A DNA stretch of 64,000 bases, from contig CM055877.1 of the NCBI GenBank assembly GCA_029582165.1, positions 38,532,249-38,596,248 of the forward strand, in the 5' to 3' direction. Of this stretch, positions 20,975-33,033 are shown in pieces (the stretch's first letter is position 1; each line of letters opens with the position of its first letter). The translations under genes and the position numbers were made by a program. This stretch comes from Portulaca oleracea (lineage: Eukaryota; Streptophyta; Magnoliopsida; Caryophyllales; Portulacaceae). The notes under the pieces were generated by a model that had not been told where the DNA came from, searched no databases, and was given only the letters and a program-made list of their open reading frames with translations.

Positions 20975-23900
20975 ATGGCAAATGACGAGTCTCAAACCAA
21001 TTCACCTAAGGATGTTGAGGCTATGAAGATGCGTATTGAGTTTTGCAAAAACAATTAAAGACCTATATGGATTTGAACCGTGCTTTACAAAAGGAGCCTT
21101 TAAATGTTGATGAAGTTGCTTCATATGACACGCCTAGTTCACTCTCAAGAAGGGGTGAACGTTTTGATTTTAAAGTTGAAATACCCGAATTTGATGGTAG
21201 TCTAGATCCGGAGGTATTTCTTGATTGGATTCAAACGGTTGAACGAGTGTTTGATTTGAAAGAGGTTAATGATGAACTAAAAGTGAAGTATGTAGCATTG
21301 AAGTTGAGAAAGCATGCTTCTATTTGGTTGACTAACTTGCAAAAGAAGAGACAAGCAAAAGGAAAGGACAAAATTCATTCATGGGATAAGATGAAGTCCA
21401 AATTGCAAAGCAAGTTTCTACCCCAAAGCTACGTCAAAGACAATTATGTCAAGCTTCAAAGGCAAGTTCAAGGATCCAAGTCGGTGGAAGAGTATACTAA
21501 GGAGTTTGAACATCTCCTTTGGCGTTGTGATTTGAAGGAGAATGAGCCACAAGTTTTGGTACGTTTTCTAATTGGTTTAAATGATTGGATACGTAATGTT
21601 GTTGAGTTACATTCTTATCAATCCTTGGATGAATTAAGTACTTTGGCCTTGAAAGTAGAAAGGCAAAGGAAAGAAAGGGAAAAGACACCATGAGAACGTA
21701 CCCTACACAATCCAAACCTTATACCACACGTCCATCTACCCAAATGCAATACAAAACTCCACAAAATCAGCCGCCATCATCCCAAAAACCCCACGGCAAA
21801 CCCCCACAAAATCAGCCACAAAATCCCCCATCCAAACCCCATATCCAAAAATCAAGGACATTGCCTCCAAGAAGATGTTTTAGGTGCCAAGGATTGGGCC
21901 ATATCATCCGAATGTCCTAACAAACGTATAGTTTCTCTTGTTGAATATCAAAGTGCTTTATATGTTGAACCAAGTTTCCATGAAAGTGAATATGAAGAAG
22001 AGCAACTTGAGGAGGAAAATGACGTTTGTGAAGAGGAGAATGTTGAAGAAGCGGATGATGGAGAATTTCTTGTGTTGAGGAGGGCATTAAGCGTGGCTTC
22101 TTCACCAAATGAATTGGAGCAACGTGAAACTATCTTCCATACTAGATGTACGGTTCAAGGGAAGGTATGTTCACTCATTATTGATGGTTGTAGTTGTACT
22201 AATGCGGCCTCTACTATAATGGTTGAAAAATTGAAGTTAGAAGTGAGTCCTCATCCCTCTCCTTACAATATTCAATGGTTGAGTCATGGGAAGGGCATTA
22301 AGATTGATAAACGTGTGCTTGTATCTTTATCCATTGGAAAGAGTTATAAAGATCAAATATGGCGTGATGTAATACCAATGGATGCTTGCCATATTTTGAT
22401 CGGGAGACCTTGGCTTTTTGATAGGTATGTCACGCATGATGGGATAATGAACACCTATTCCTTCACCATCAACAAGAAGAAGATCACATTGGCTCCTTTA
22501 CCACCTTCTTCTATCATTCGGTCACCCCAACAAAAGGAGCAAGAGAAGGAATCCAATATTGTTTCTTTGCTAAAAGCGGATCAACATGAGTTCCATGAGC
22601 AAAAGGAGTTGATTTTGGTTAAATTGCAAGAGGAACAAGCTGCCCCAACTCGTGAACACCCACGGCTCCAACCCATCCTAACGAGGTTCAATCATTTTTT
22701 CCCTAATAAGATGCCACAAGGCTTGCCACCGAGAAGGGAGATAGAACACAAAATTGATCTCATTCCCGGAGCCATTCTTCTAAATAAGGCAGCATATAGA
22801 ATAAATCCAAAGGAGGCTCAAGAAGTGCAAAAACAGGATGATGAGCTACTTTCAAAGGGCTTGATAAGGCCTAGCATAAGTCCATGTGCCGTTCCGGTGT
22901 TACTAGTTCCAAAGAAAGATGGTTCGCAACGCATGAGTATGGATTGTAGGTCCATCAACAAGATAACTATCAAGTATAGATTCCCTATCCCACGCTTGGA
23001 GGATCTACTTGATGAGTTATATGGGAGTGTAGTCTTCTCCAAAATTGATTTGAGAAGTGGATATCACCAAATCCGCATCCATGAAGGTGATGAATGGAAA
23101 ACGGCTTTCAAAACAAAGGAAGGACTATATGAATGGTTAGTCATGCCATTTGGTCTTACTAATGCACCTTCCACATTTATGCGTTTAATGAATCATGTAT
23201 TGAAGCCTTTGATTGGCAAATGTGTAGTAGTGTACTTTGATGACATTCTTGTATATAGTAAAAGTGAGCTTGATCATGTAAAGCATTTAGAGCTAGTCAT
23301 GTGTATTTTGGAGAAAGAGAAGCTCTACGACAATATGGAGAAATGCTCCGTCTTCTCACCCAAGGTCGTCTTCCTTGGATATGTGCTTTCACAAGATGGT
23401 ATTCAAGTAGATCAAGGGAAGATTAAAGCTATTCACGATTGGCCTACACCATCGTCAATCCATGAGGTACGATCATTTCATGGTTTAGCTTCTTTCTATA
23501 GAAGATTTATCAAGAATTTTAGCACTATTATGGCTCCTATGACCGAGCTGTTGAAAAATAAGGAGTTTGAATTGAGTAGAAGTGCTCAAAAGGCGTTTGA
23601 AATAATCAAAGAGAAGCTTTGTAATGCACCAATACTTGTCTTGCAATGCTTTGACAAAATCTTTGAAGTTGAAGTAGATGCAAGTGGTGTTGGAATTGGA
23701 GCGGTTTTGTCTCAAGAAGGAAGGCCGATTGCTTATTTTAGTGAGAAGTGAATGAGGCAAAGAAGAAGTATAGTACCTATGACAAAGAGTTCTATGCCAT
23801 TATAAGAGCTCTTGAGCATTGGAGACATTATCTACTAAGTGGAGAGTTTATTCTTCATAGTGATCACGAAGCTCTCAAGCACATCCAAGGGCAACATAAA

Positions 23901-25411
23901 CTCAATCCAAGACATGCCAAATGGGTTGAATTCATGCAATCTTTTCAATTCGTGATCAAGCATAACGCCGGCCATTTGTATAAAGGTGCCGATGCTCTTT
24001 CAAGATGGTACTTGCTTGCACATATTCTTGATTCAAAAGTTGCTGGATTTGATCATATTAAAGATTTGTATGAGAATGATCAAGATTTCAAAGAGGTATT
24101 TAATCTCTCAAAGAGCATCCACACGAGATGTTTCATATTGAAGAGGGGTTTCTTTTCAAAGGAAATCAACTTTGAATCCCAAGGAGTAGCTTGCGCGAAT
24201 TATTGATCATGGAGGTTCATGGAGGAGCCCTAGCTGGTCACTTTGGTATTGAAAAGACTTATTTGATGATGAGAGATCATTATTTTTGGCCAAGCATGAT
24301 CAAAGATGCTGAGCATATTGTAAAAAGATGTTGGACTTGTAATCTTGCTAAGTCTCATGTTTTACCACAAGGGTTATACACGCCTCTACCTATTCCCTAC
24401 CATCCATGGGAAGATGTGAGTCTTGACTTCGTTGTGGGTCTACCAAGGACTCAAAGAGGGAAAGATTCTATTATGGTTTTTGTTGATAGATTCTTGAAAA
24501 TGGCACACTTCATTCCTTGCCATACTACCTATGATGCTACTAAGGTTGCAAATCTCTACTTTGAAGAAGTTGTGAAGCTACATGGTATCCCAAAGACCAT
24601 GGTGAGTGATAGAGATTCAAAATTCCTGAGTCATTTTTGGATTACCTTATGGAAAAAGTTGGGTACAAAGTTCAAGTTTAGCACGGCATGTCATCCCCAA
24701 ACGGATGGACAAACTGAAGTTGCCAACCATACATTGGGAGCCTTATTACGAGCTTTGGTAAGCAAGGATAAGAAAAGCTGGGATACTTTGCTAAGTCATG
24801 CTGAATTTTCTTATAATCGGAGTCCAAATCGAGCAACAAAGTTATCTCCATTTGAAGTTGTGTATGGGAAGAATCCTCTCAAGCCTATGGATTTATATCC
24901 TATGTCTACATCAAGTAAATTCAGTTTTGAAGCTACTAAGAGAGTGGAGGAGATTAAGAAGTTACATGAGGAGGTTCGTGAAAAGATCATGAGATATACT
25001 CAAAGGATTGAAGAGAAGGTCAATCAAAACAGGAAGAAAGTTATTTTCAAGCCTGGAGACTTGGTTTGGATACACCTCAAAAAAGAAAGATTTCCGAGTA
25101 GAAGAAAAGGGAAATTGAAACCAAGAAGTGATGGTCCTTTTGAGGTCATTGAGAAGATTGGTGATAATGCTTATAAGTTGAAGCTAGATGATAATTATGA
25201 GGGAAGTTGTACCTTCAATGTATGTGATGAGATTCCAAGTTTGAGGGCAAACTTTTCTCAAGAAGGGGTGAATGATGCATATTCATATCATAAGCATCAT
25301 GGAGAAGCTATCAAAGATCTTACAATTCTCTTAAATGAGCTACAAGCTTCTAATTCATATGGCATCAATGGTAGCTTTTGTGGAAGAGGCTTATTGAGCT
25401 ACTTACAATAA
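20975..25411 (+). pseudogene. Gypsy gag-pol, body 2 (most damaged copy)
   Basis: Same domains as body 1 with the start ATG at 20975. Extra lesions: one T lost at about 21043 in gag, one G lost near 21679, and two bases lost at 21905-21906, which destroys the last Cys of the zinc knuckle. From 22072 to 23751 protease and reverse transcriptase are open, with VYFDDILVYS intact. It shares with body 1 the one-base loss at the RNase H entry (23749) and the one-A loss before integrase. Its integrase (24191-25411) is otherwise open to the end, with KPGDLVW intact as in tail 0. CWTC replaces CGTC beside the zinc finger. Confidence 0.92.
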
Positions 25412-26142
25412 GATCCATGAAGATTCATCTTCATCAAAGTTGAAGAGCTTTGGAAGATCTACATCATGGTTTTTGAATCTTTAAGTTTGGATGAGTATTG
25501 AGCTAGTTATCATCATTTTAATCTAGCTTATGTACACTTGTATCTTTATGATGTCACTTTTGTATAGAATGATGTAAGCCTTAAGAGGCCTCATTCTTGA
25601 ATTGAACACGCCTAAGGGAGGTCTCATCTCGTATAAAAAGACCCCTTAAGGTGCCTTGTAAAGACAATCTATTGAATCATAATAAATACACAAAATTCTC
25701 TCTAAAGTTGTCATGCTTTAGTTTCTCTCTAGCATTCTAGCTAGATTTCGAATTCCTTGAGGGGTTTTCGATCAAATCTTCTCTTATATTCCTAGAGGGA
25801 GCAATCTTGGATGGTGCAAAGGAGGAGTTGGATATCAAATTGATTGTGGTGCGTCTATATCAATCAAGGAGGTTTCCATTGCAAAATCTATCTTGTTTCC
25901 TACATCAAATCGTTTGGTTCTATTTTGAGTTGGTACGTTTTGCTTAATCTTTTGAATCGCTTGATTGTCATTCATGTCATAATAATTAGAACTCTCGTCC
26001 AAGCCTTTAGTTTTCATTCTTTTCACTCTAAATCAATTCGTTCATTCGTTTGTTTGAGAAATCAACAATCGCAAGTTCTTACTTGTGAAAGATCCTTTTT
26101 CATTTCGTGTATAATGGGTTAGTTTTGATTCATTATGCATCA
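25273..26142 (+). repeat. Gypsy array LTR3
   Basis: 870 bp, same termini. Private changes include TCTCGTATAAAAAG before the TATA box and CATAATAATT near 25980. Nearly identical to LTR1 and LTR2. Confidence 0.95.
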
Positions 26143-26146
26143 AAAG

Positions 26147-26158
26147 TGGTATCAGAGC
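26147..26158 (+). other. Primer-binding site, body 3 (tRNA-iMet)
   Basis: TGGTATCAGAGC, four bases after LTR3. Confidence 0.9.
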
Positions 26159-26365
26159 CTAGCTTGTTGATATCTCTCGTTCCTTGCATTATTTTACACC
26201 TTGTTTTCATCACATTCACACGCCACCCTTGAGTTCTTCCAAGAACTCATCAAGAATTCATCAAGAACCTTAAGCTCCACAAAGAACCCTAAGACCAAAC
26301 ACAAACCTAGCCAAATTCGTCCCTTACCCAACGTGAGTTCTAAGTTGACATCAAGATTGAATCAA

Positions 26366-29300
26366 ATGGCAAATGACGAGTCTCAAACCAATTCACCTAA
26401 GGATGTTGAGGCTATGAAGATGCGTATTGAGTTTTTGCAAAAACAATTAAAGACCTATATGGATTTGAACCGTGCTTTACAAAAGGAGCCTTTAAATGTT
26501 GATGAAGTTGCTTCATATGACACGCCTAGTTCACTCTCAAGAAGGGGTGAACGTTTTGATTTTAAAGTTGAAATACCCGAATTTGATGGTAGTCTAGATC
26601 CGGAGGTATTTCTTGATTGGATTCAAACGGTTGAACGAGTGTTTGATTTGAAAGAGGTTAATGATGAACTAAAAGTGAAGTATGTAGCATTGAAGTTGAG
26701 AAAGCATGCTTCTATTTGGTTGACTAACTTGCAAAAGAAGAGACAAGCAAAAGGAAAGGACAAAATTCATTCATGGGATAAGATGAAGTCCAAATTGCAA
26801 AGCAAGTTTCTACCCCAAAGCTACGTCAAAGACAATTATGTCAAGCTTCAAAGGCAAGTTCAAGGATCCAAGTCGGTGGAAGAGTATACTAAGGAGTTTG
26901 AACATCTCCTTTGGCGTTGTGATTTGAAGGAGAATGAGCCACAAGTTTTGGTACGTTTTCTAATTGGTTTAAATGATTGGATACGTAATGTTGTTGAGTT
27001 ACATTCTTATCAATCCTTGGATGAATTAAGTACTTTGGCCTTGAAAGTAGAAAGGCAAAGGAAAGAAAGGGGAAAAGACACCATGAGAACGTACCCTACA
27101 CAATCCAAACCTTATACCACACGTCCATCTACCCAAATGCAATACAAAACTCCACAAAATCAGCCGCCATCATCCCAAAAACCCCACGGCAAACCCCCAC
27201 AAAATCAGCCACAAAATCCCCCATCCAAACCCCATATCCAAAAATCAAGGACATTGCCTCCAAGAAGATGTTTTAGGTGCCAAGGATTGGGCCATATTGC
27301 ATCCGAATGTCCTAACAAACGTATAGTTTCTCTTGTTGAATATCAAAGTGCTTTATATGTTGAACCAAGTTTCCATGAAAGTGAATATGAAGAAGAGCAA
27401 CTTGAGGAGGAAAATGACGTTTGTGAAGAGGAGAATGTTGAAGAAGCGGATGATGGAGAATTTCTTGTGTTGAGGAGGGCATTAAGCGTGGCTTCTTCAC
27501 CAAATGAATTGGAGCAACGTGAAACTATCTTCCATACTAGATGTACGGTTCAAGGGAAGGTATGTTCACTCATTATTGATGGTTGTAGTTGTACTAATGC
27601 GGCCTCTACTATAATGGTTGAAAAATTGAAGTTAGAAGTGAGTCCTCATCCCTCTCCTTACAATATTCAATGGTTGAGTCATGGGAAGGGCATTAAGATT
27701 GATAAACGTGTGCTTGTATCTTTATCCATTGGAAAGAGTTATAAAGATCAAATATGGCGTGATGTAATACCAATGGATGCTTGCCATATTTTGATCGGGA
27801 GACCTTGGCTTTTTGATAGGTATGTCACGCATGATGGGATAATGAACACCTATTCCTTCACCATCAACAAGAAGAAGATCACATTGGCTCCTTTACCACC
27901 TTCTTCTATCATTTGGTCACCCCAACAAAAGGAGCAAGAGAAGGAATCCAATATTGTTTCTTTGCTAAAAGCGGATCAACATGAGTTCCATGAGCAAAAG
28001 GAGTTGATTTTGGTTAAATTGCAAGAGGAACAAGCTACCCCAACTCGTGAACACCCACGGCTCCAACCCATCCTAACGAGTTTCAATCATTTTTTCCCTA
28101 ATAAGATGCCACAAGGCTTGCCACCGAGAAGGGAGATAGAACACAAAATTGATCTCATTCCCGGAGCCATTCTTCTAAATAAGGCAGCATATAGAATAAA
28201 TCCAAAGGAGGCTCAAGAAGTGCAAAAACAGGTTGATGAGCTACTTTCAAAGGGCTTTATAAGGCCTAGCATGAGTCCATGTGCCGTTCCGGTGTTACTA
28301 GTTCCAAAGAAAGATGGTTCGCAACGCATGAGTATGGATTGTAGGTCCATCAACAAGATAACTATCAAGTATAGATTCCCTATCCCACGCTTGGAGGATC
28401 TACTTGATGAGTTATATGGGAGTGTAGTCTTCTCCAAAATTGATTTGAGAAGTGGATATCACCAAATCCGCATCCATGAAGGTGATGAATGGAAAACGGC
28501 TTTCAAAACAAAGGAAGGACTATATGAATGGTTAGTCATGCCATTTGGTCTTACTAATGCACCTTCCACATTTATGCGTTTAATGAATCATGTATTGAAG
28601 CCTTTGATTGGCAAATGTGTAGTAGTGTACTTTGATGACATTCTTGTATATAGTAAAAGTGAGCTTGATCATGTAAAGCATTTAGAGCTAGTCATGTGTA
28701 TTTTGGAGAAAGAGAAGCTCTACGACAATATGGAGAAATGCTCCGTCTTCTCACCCAAGGTCGTCTTCCTTGGATATGTGCTTTCACAAGATGGTATTCA
28801 AGTAGATCAAGGGAAGATTAAAGCTATTCACGATTGGCCTACACCATCGTCAATCCATGAGGTACGATCATTTCATGGTTTAGCTTCTTTCTATAGAAGA
28901 TTTATCAAGAATTTTAGCACTATTATGGCTCCTATGACCGAGCTGTTGAAAAATAAGGAGTTTGAATTGAGTAGAAGTGCTCAAAAGGCGTTTGAAATAA
29001 TCAAAGAGAAGCTTTATAATGCACCAATACTTGTCTTGCAATGCTTTGACAAAATCTTTGAAGTTGAAGTAGATGCAAGTGGTGTTGGAATTGGAGCGGT
29101 TTTGTCTCAAGAAGGAAGGTCGATTGCTTATTTTAGTGAGAAGTTGAATGAGGTAAAGAAGAAGTATAGTACCTATGACAAAGAGTTCTATGCCATTATA
29201 AGAGCTCTTGAGCATTGGAGACATTATCTACTAAGTGGAGAGTTTATTCTTCATAGTGATCACGAAGCTCTCAAGCACATCCAAGGGCAACATAAACTCA

Positions 29301-30683
29301 ATCCAAGACATGCCAAATGGGTTGAATTCATGCAATCTTTTCAATTCGTGATCAAGCATAACGCCGGCCATTTGTATAAAGGTGTCGATGCTCTTTCAAG
29401 ATGGTACTTGCTTACACATATTCTTGATTCAAAAGTTGCTGGATTTGATCATATTAAAGATTTGTATGAGAATGATCAAGATTTCAAAGAGGTATTTAAC
29501 CTCTCAAAGAGCATCCACACGAGATGTTTCATATTGAAGAGGGGTTTCTTTTCAAAGGAAATCAACTTTGAATCCCAAGGAGTAGCTTGCGCGAATTATT
29601 GATCATGGAGGTTCTTGGAGGAGCCCTAGCTGGTCACTTTGGTATTGAAAAGACTTATTTGATGATGAGAGATCATTATTTTTGGCCAAGCATGATCAAA
29701 GATGCTGAGCATATTGTAAAAAGATGTGGGACTTGTAATCTTGCTAAGTCTCATGTTTTACCACAAGGGTTATACACGCCTCTACCTATTCCCTACCATC
29801 CATGGGAAGATGTGAGTCTTGACTTCGTTGTGGGTCTACCAAGGACTCAAAGAGGGAAAGATTCTATTATGGTTGTTGTTGATAGATTCTCGCAAATGGC
29901 ACACTTCATTCCTTGCCATACTACCTATGATGCTACTAAGGTTGCAAATCTCTACTTTGAAGAAGTTGTGAAGCTACATGGTATCCCAAAGACCATGGTG
30001 AATGATAAAGATTCAAAATTCCTTAGTCATTTTTGGATTACCTTATGGAAGAAGTTGGGTACAAAGCTCAAGTTTAGCACGGCATGTCATCCCCAAACGG
30101 ATGGACAAACTGAAGTTGGCAACCGTACATTGGGAGCCTTATTACGAGCTTTGGTAAGCAAGGATAAGAAAAGCTGGGATACTTTGCTAAGTCATGCTGA
30201 ATTTGCTTATAATCGGAGTCCAAATCGAGCTACAAAGTTATCTCCATTTGAAGTTGTGTATGGGAAGAATCCTCTCAAGCCTATGGATTTATCTCCTATG
30301 TCTACATCAACTAAATTCAGTTTTGAAGCTACTAAGAGAGTGGAGGAAATTAAGAAGTTACATGAGGAGGTTCGTGAAAAGATCATGAGATATACTCAAA
30401 GGATTGAAGAGAAGGTCAATCAAACCAGGAAGAAAGTTATTTTAAAGTTGGAGACTTGGTTTGGATACACCTCAAGAAAGAAAGATTTCCGAGTAGAAGG
30501 AAAGGGAAATTGAAACCAACAAGTGATGGTCCTTTTGAGGTCATTGAGAAGATTGGTGATAATGGTTATAAGTTGAAGCTAGATGATAATTATGAGGGAA
30601 GTTGTACCTTCAATGTATGTGATCTCAAACCTTATTATCAAGAAGGTGAAGAGATTCCAAGTTTGAGGGCAAACTTTTCTTAA
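26366..30683 (+). pseudogene. Gypsy gag-pol, body 3 (least damaged full copy)
   Basis: From the ATG at 26366 the frame is open through gag, CCHC knuckle, protease, reverse transcriptase (VYFDDILVYS) and RNase H to 29602. It lacks the RNase H frameshift of bodies 1 and 2. It breaks at about 29507 (the one-A loss) and at about 30442, where TTTTAAAGTTGG replaces TTTTCAAGCCTGG of tails 0 and 2. It alone keeps 27 bases (30622-30648) that complete the conserved FNVCDLKPYYQEGEE end, and it ends at TAA 30681-30683, before LTR4. This is probably the ancestral pol terminus. Confidence 0.92.
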
Positions 30684-30694
30684 GAAGGGGTGAA

Positions 30695-31563
30695 TGATGC
30701 ATATTCATATCATAAGCATCATGGAGAAGCTATCAAAGATCTTACAATTCTCTTAAATGAGCTACAAGCTTCTAATTCATATGGCATCAATGGTAGCTTT
30801 TGTGGAAGAGGCTTATTGAGCTACTTACAACAAGATCCATGAAGATTCATCTCATCAAAGTTGAAGAGCTTTGGAAGATCTACATCATGGTTTTTCAATC
30901 TTTAAGTTTGGATGAGTATTGAGTTAGTTATCATCATTTTAATCTAGCTTATGTACACTTGTATCTTTATGATGTCACTTTTGTATTGAATGATGTAAGC
31001 CTTAAGAGGCCTCATTCTTGAATTGAACACGCCTAAGGGAGGTCTCATCTAGTATAAAAAGACCCCTTAAGGTGCCTTGTAAAGACAATCTATTGAATCA
31101 TAATAAACACACAAAATTCTCTCTAAATTTGTCATGCTTTAGTTTCTCTCTAGCATTCTAGCTAGATTTCGAATTCCTTTAGGGGTTTTCGATCAAATCT
31201 TCTCTTCTATTCCAAGAGGGAGCAATCTTGGATGGTGCAAAGGAGGAGTTGGATATCAAATTGATTGTGGTGCGTCTATATCAATCAAAGAGGTTTCCAT
31301 TGCCAAATCTATCTTGTTTCCTACATCAAATCGTTTGGTTCTATTTTAAGTTGGTACGTTTTGCTTAATCTTTTGAATCTCTTGATTGTCATTCATGTCA
31401 TAATCATTAGAACTCTTGTCCATGCCTTTAGTTTTCATTCTTTTCAATCTAAATCAATTCGTTCATTCGTTTGTTTGAGAAATCAACAATCGCAAGTTCT
31501 TACTTGTGAAAGATCCTTTTTCATTTCGTGTGTAATGGGTTAGTTTTGATTCATTATGCATCA
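30695..31563 (+). repeat. Gypsy array LTR4 (outer 3' LTR)
   Basis: 869 bp with the same termini but about 18 differences from LTR1-3 (roughly 2 percent). It is not followed by a PBS; unrelated sequence starts at 31564. It is best read as the 3' LTR of the original insertion. Confidence 0.93.
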
Positions 31564-33020
31564 AATATGAACAAACTCCCCTTTCCTGAGAAAAAAAAGG
31601 TACAAGGAAAAGTAAATAAAGACTCTGAATGTCAAGGGTGATTTTGAAGTGTGTTTCAGGACAAGGCAAAATTAGTGAAAATGATGAGTTATCTTGTCGA
31701 ACTGCTTCGTAAGTTGCCATGATGCAGATATTGAGTGATGAGTGAGCCCCCAGTTGTAATGCCGCAAAAAATGATATCAAGGGAAAACTTGACCCGCTTA
31801 AGCTGCCATAATGCGGATATTCAGTGACGAGCGAGCCCCCAATTGGAATGACGCCAAAAACGATATCAATGGAAGACTCAACATGCTTAAACTGCATGAT
31901 GGGATAGTTAGGATGCTCGACTTTGATGTCATGGTTAGGAACCCCAAGCACTAAGAAGGATCAAGCGGCAAGCCATCTTGATTTCCCTTTCCTTTATTAT
32001 ATCTTTCGTGGTTCTTTTATTTGGGTAGGAACATATAAGCACACCAAGCCCCCAGTACTAATGAACAAATGGCTTCAAACGAGTCAGCATGAAGGACCTA
32101 GGTGGGTGTTCTCTTCAAGTAACCCTTATTTTGATGTAGTCGGCTTTTTGTTCTGCCAAAGGAGTTATCCCTCACTCAGGTGTTCTGGAAGCGAGGATTA
32201 ACTGACGAATCTCATACATACACTAATGACCAAATCAGAAGAGCTCACAGGGTAGGGACAATGGAGGATGGATTATGGAAAAGGTAGGAATGGTGGTATA
32301 GAAAGCATGTTTGTAAGTGGTTAGGCCCCAATGGTGGGCCAGACGAGGCTATGGATGGCTAGGCGAGAGTAGTGGTCAGATGTAATAGACAAGGTGATGA
32401 ATGGATGGGTAATTCGATGGAAAAGGATTCAAACTGACGGAGGAAGGTGAGATGGTATTTGGATGGAGAACCATGTTTCATGGGTTTATCTCATAAGGGA
32501 AGAGATGGTCAAATGGCTAGATTTGGGTATGAAGGGTGATCCAAGTCTGATGGGAAAAGTGGGTTTGCATGGTGAAAGGAAATTTAAGAGTTTTCATTGT
32601 CCTTAAAGACCAAGGTTCCCTCTCCTTTTACCTAACCCGCCTGGTGAGGTTTTCGGGCTAGCCACTCTTTATTCTCTCTCTCAAAGACCAAACGCTTTAA
32701 TGATGGATTTACTTTAAAGTGAATTGCAGCGGCCGGGCCTCAAAGAGGTTCTCCTACGTATCCAATGTGGAATCAGGGCAGTCATAGTTCAAGTGGTGCA
32801 GCCTTAAAGGATTGATGCCTCAAGAAGGACTTTTAAATAGGTGGAAAAGGTTTAATGGGAAGGATAGGTGTGAAGGTTTGAGGGGAAGGTTTTGGGTGTG
32901 AAGGTTTGAGGGAAAGGTTTAATAGCGCGAGTGATCCTACTCTAGCAAGGCTATCTAAACATGATTCAACAATAGAAACATATAAGAGAGATAGGAAAAA
33001 CACAAGCATGTCATGGTGGC
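31564..33020 (-). repeat. Tat/Ogre-like 3' non-coding sequence
   Basis: No coding domain is seen. Two ~100-bp tandem units (about 31706-31897) each contain a plus-strand GAGCCCCCA motif, the complement of a Tat-type PPT; a third such motif is at 32048. At 32746-32785 the block TTCTCCTACGTATCC followed by GGAATCAGGGCAGTCATAG resembles a sequence I associate with Tat/Ogre 3' regions. From 32200 to 32600 the DNA is G/A-rich with no recognisable feature. Assignment is tentative. Confidence 0.4.
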
Positions 33021-33033
33021 TCTGATACCACTG
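33021..33033 (-). other. Primer-binding site (tRNA-iMet) of a minus-strand element
   Basis: The plus strand GGCTCTGATACCA is the complement of TGGTATCAGAGCC. It lies just left of LTR D, so LTR D is a 5' LTR and the element body would extend leftwards. Only about 100 bases of a possible body remain. Confidence 0.75.

Larger units (their letters stand above)
13253..31563 (+). mobile_element. Tandem array of one Ty3/Gypsy family with shared LTRs
   Basis: Order: integrase 3' fragment (13253-14487), LTR1 (14488-15357), body 1 (15358-19881), LTR2 (19882-20751), body 2 (20752-25272), LTR3 (25273-26142), body 3 (26143-30694), LTR4 (30695-31563). The period is 5,394 then 5,391 bp. Adjacent units share a single LTR, which independent insertion cannot produce; unequal LTR-LTR exchange can. 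LTR ends are TGATGCATA...TATGCATCA, a perfect 9-bp inverted pair, and every body starts with a tRNA-iMet PBS. Each body encodes gag, protease, reverse transcriptase, RNase H and integrase in Gypsy order. I see no chromodomain; lineage within Gypsy is unsure. No body is free of frameshifts. Confidence 0.93.
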
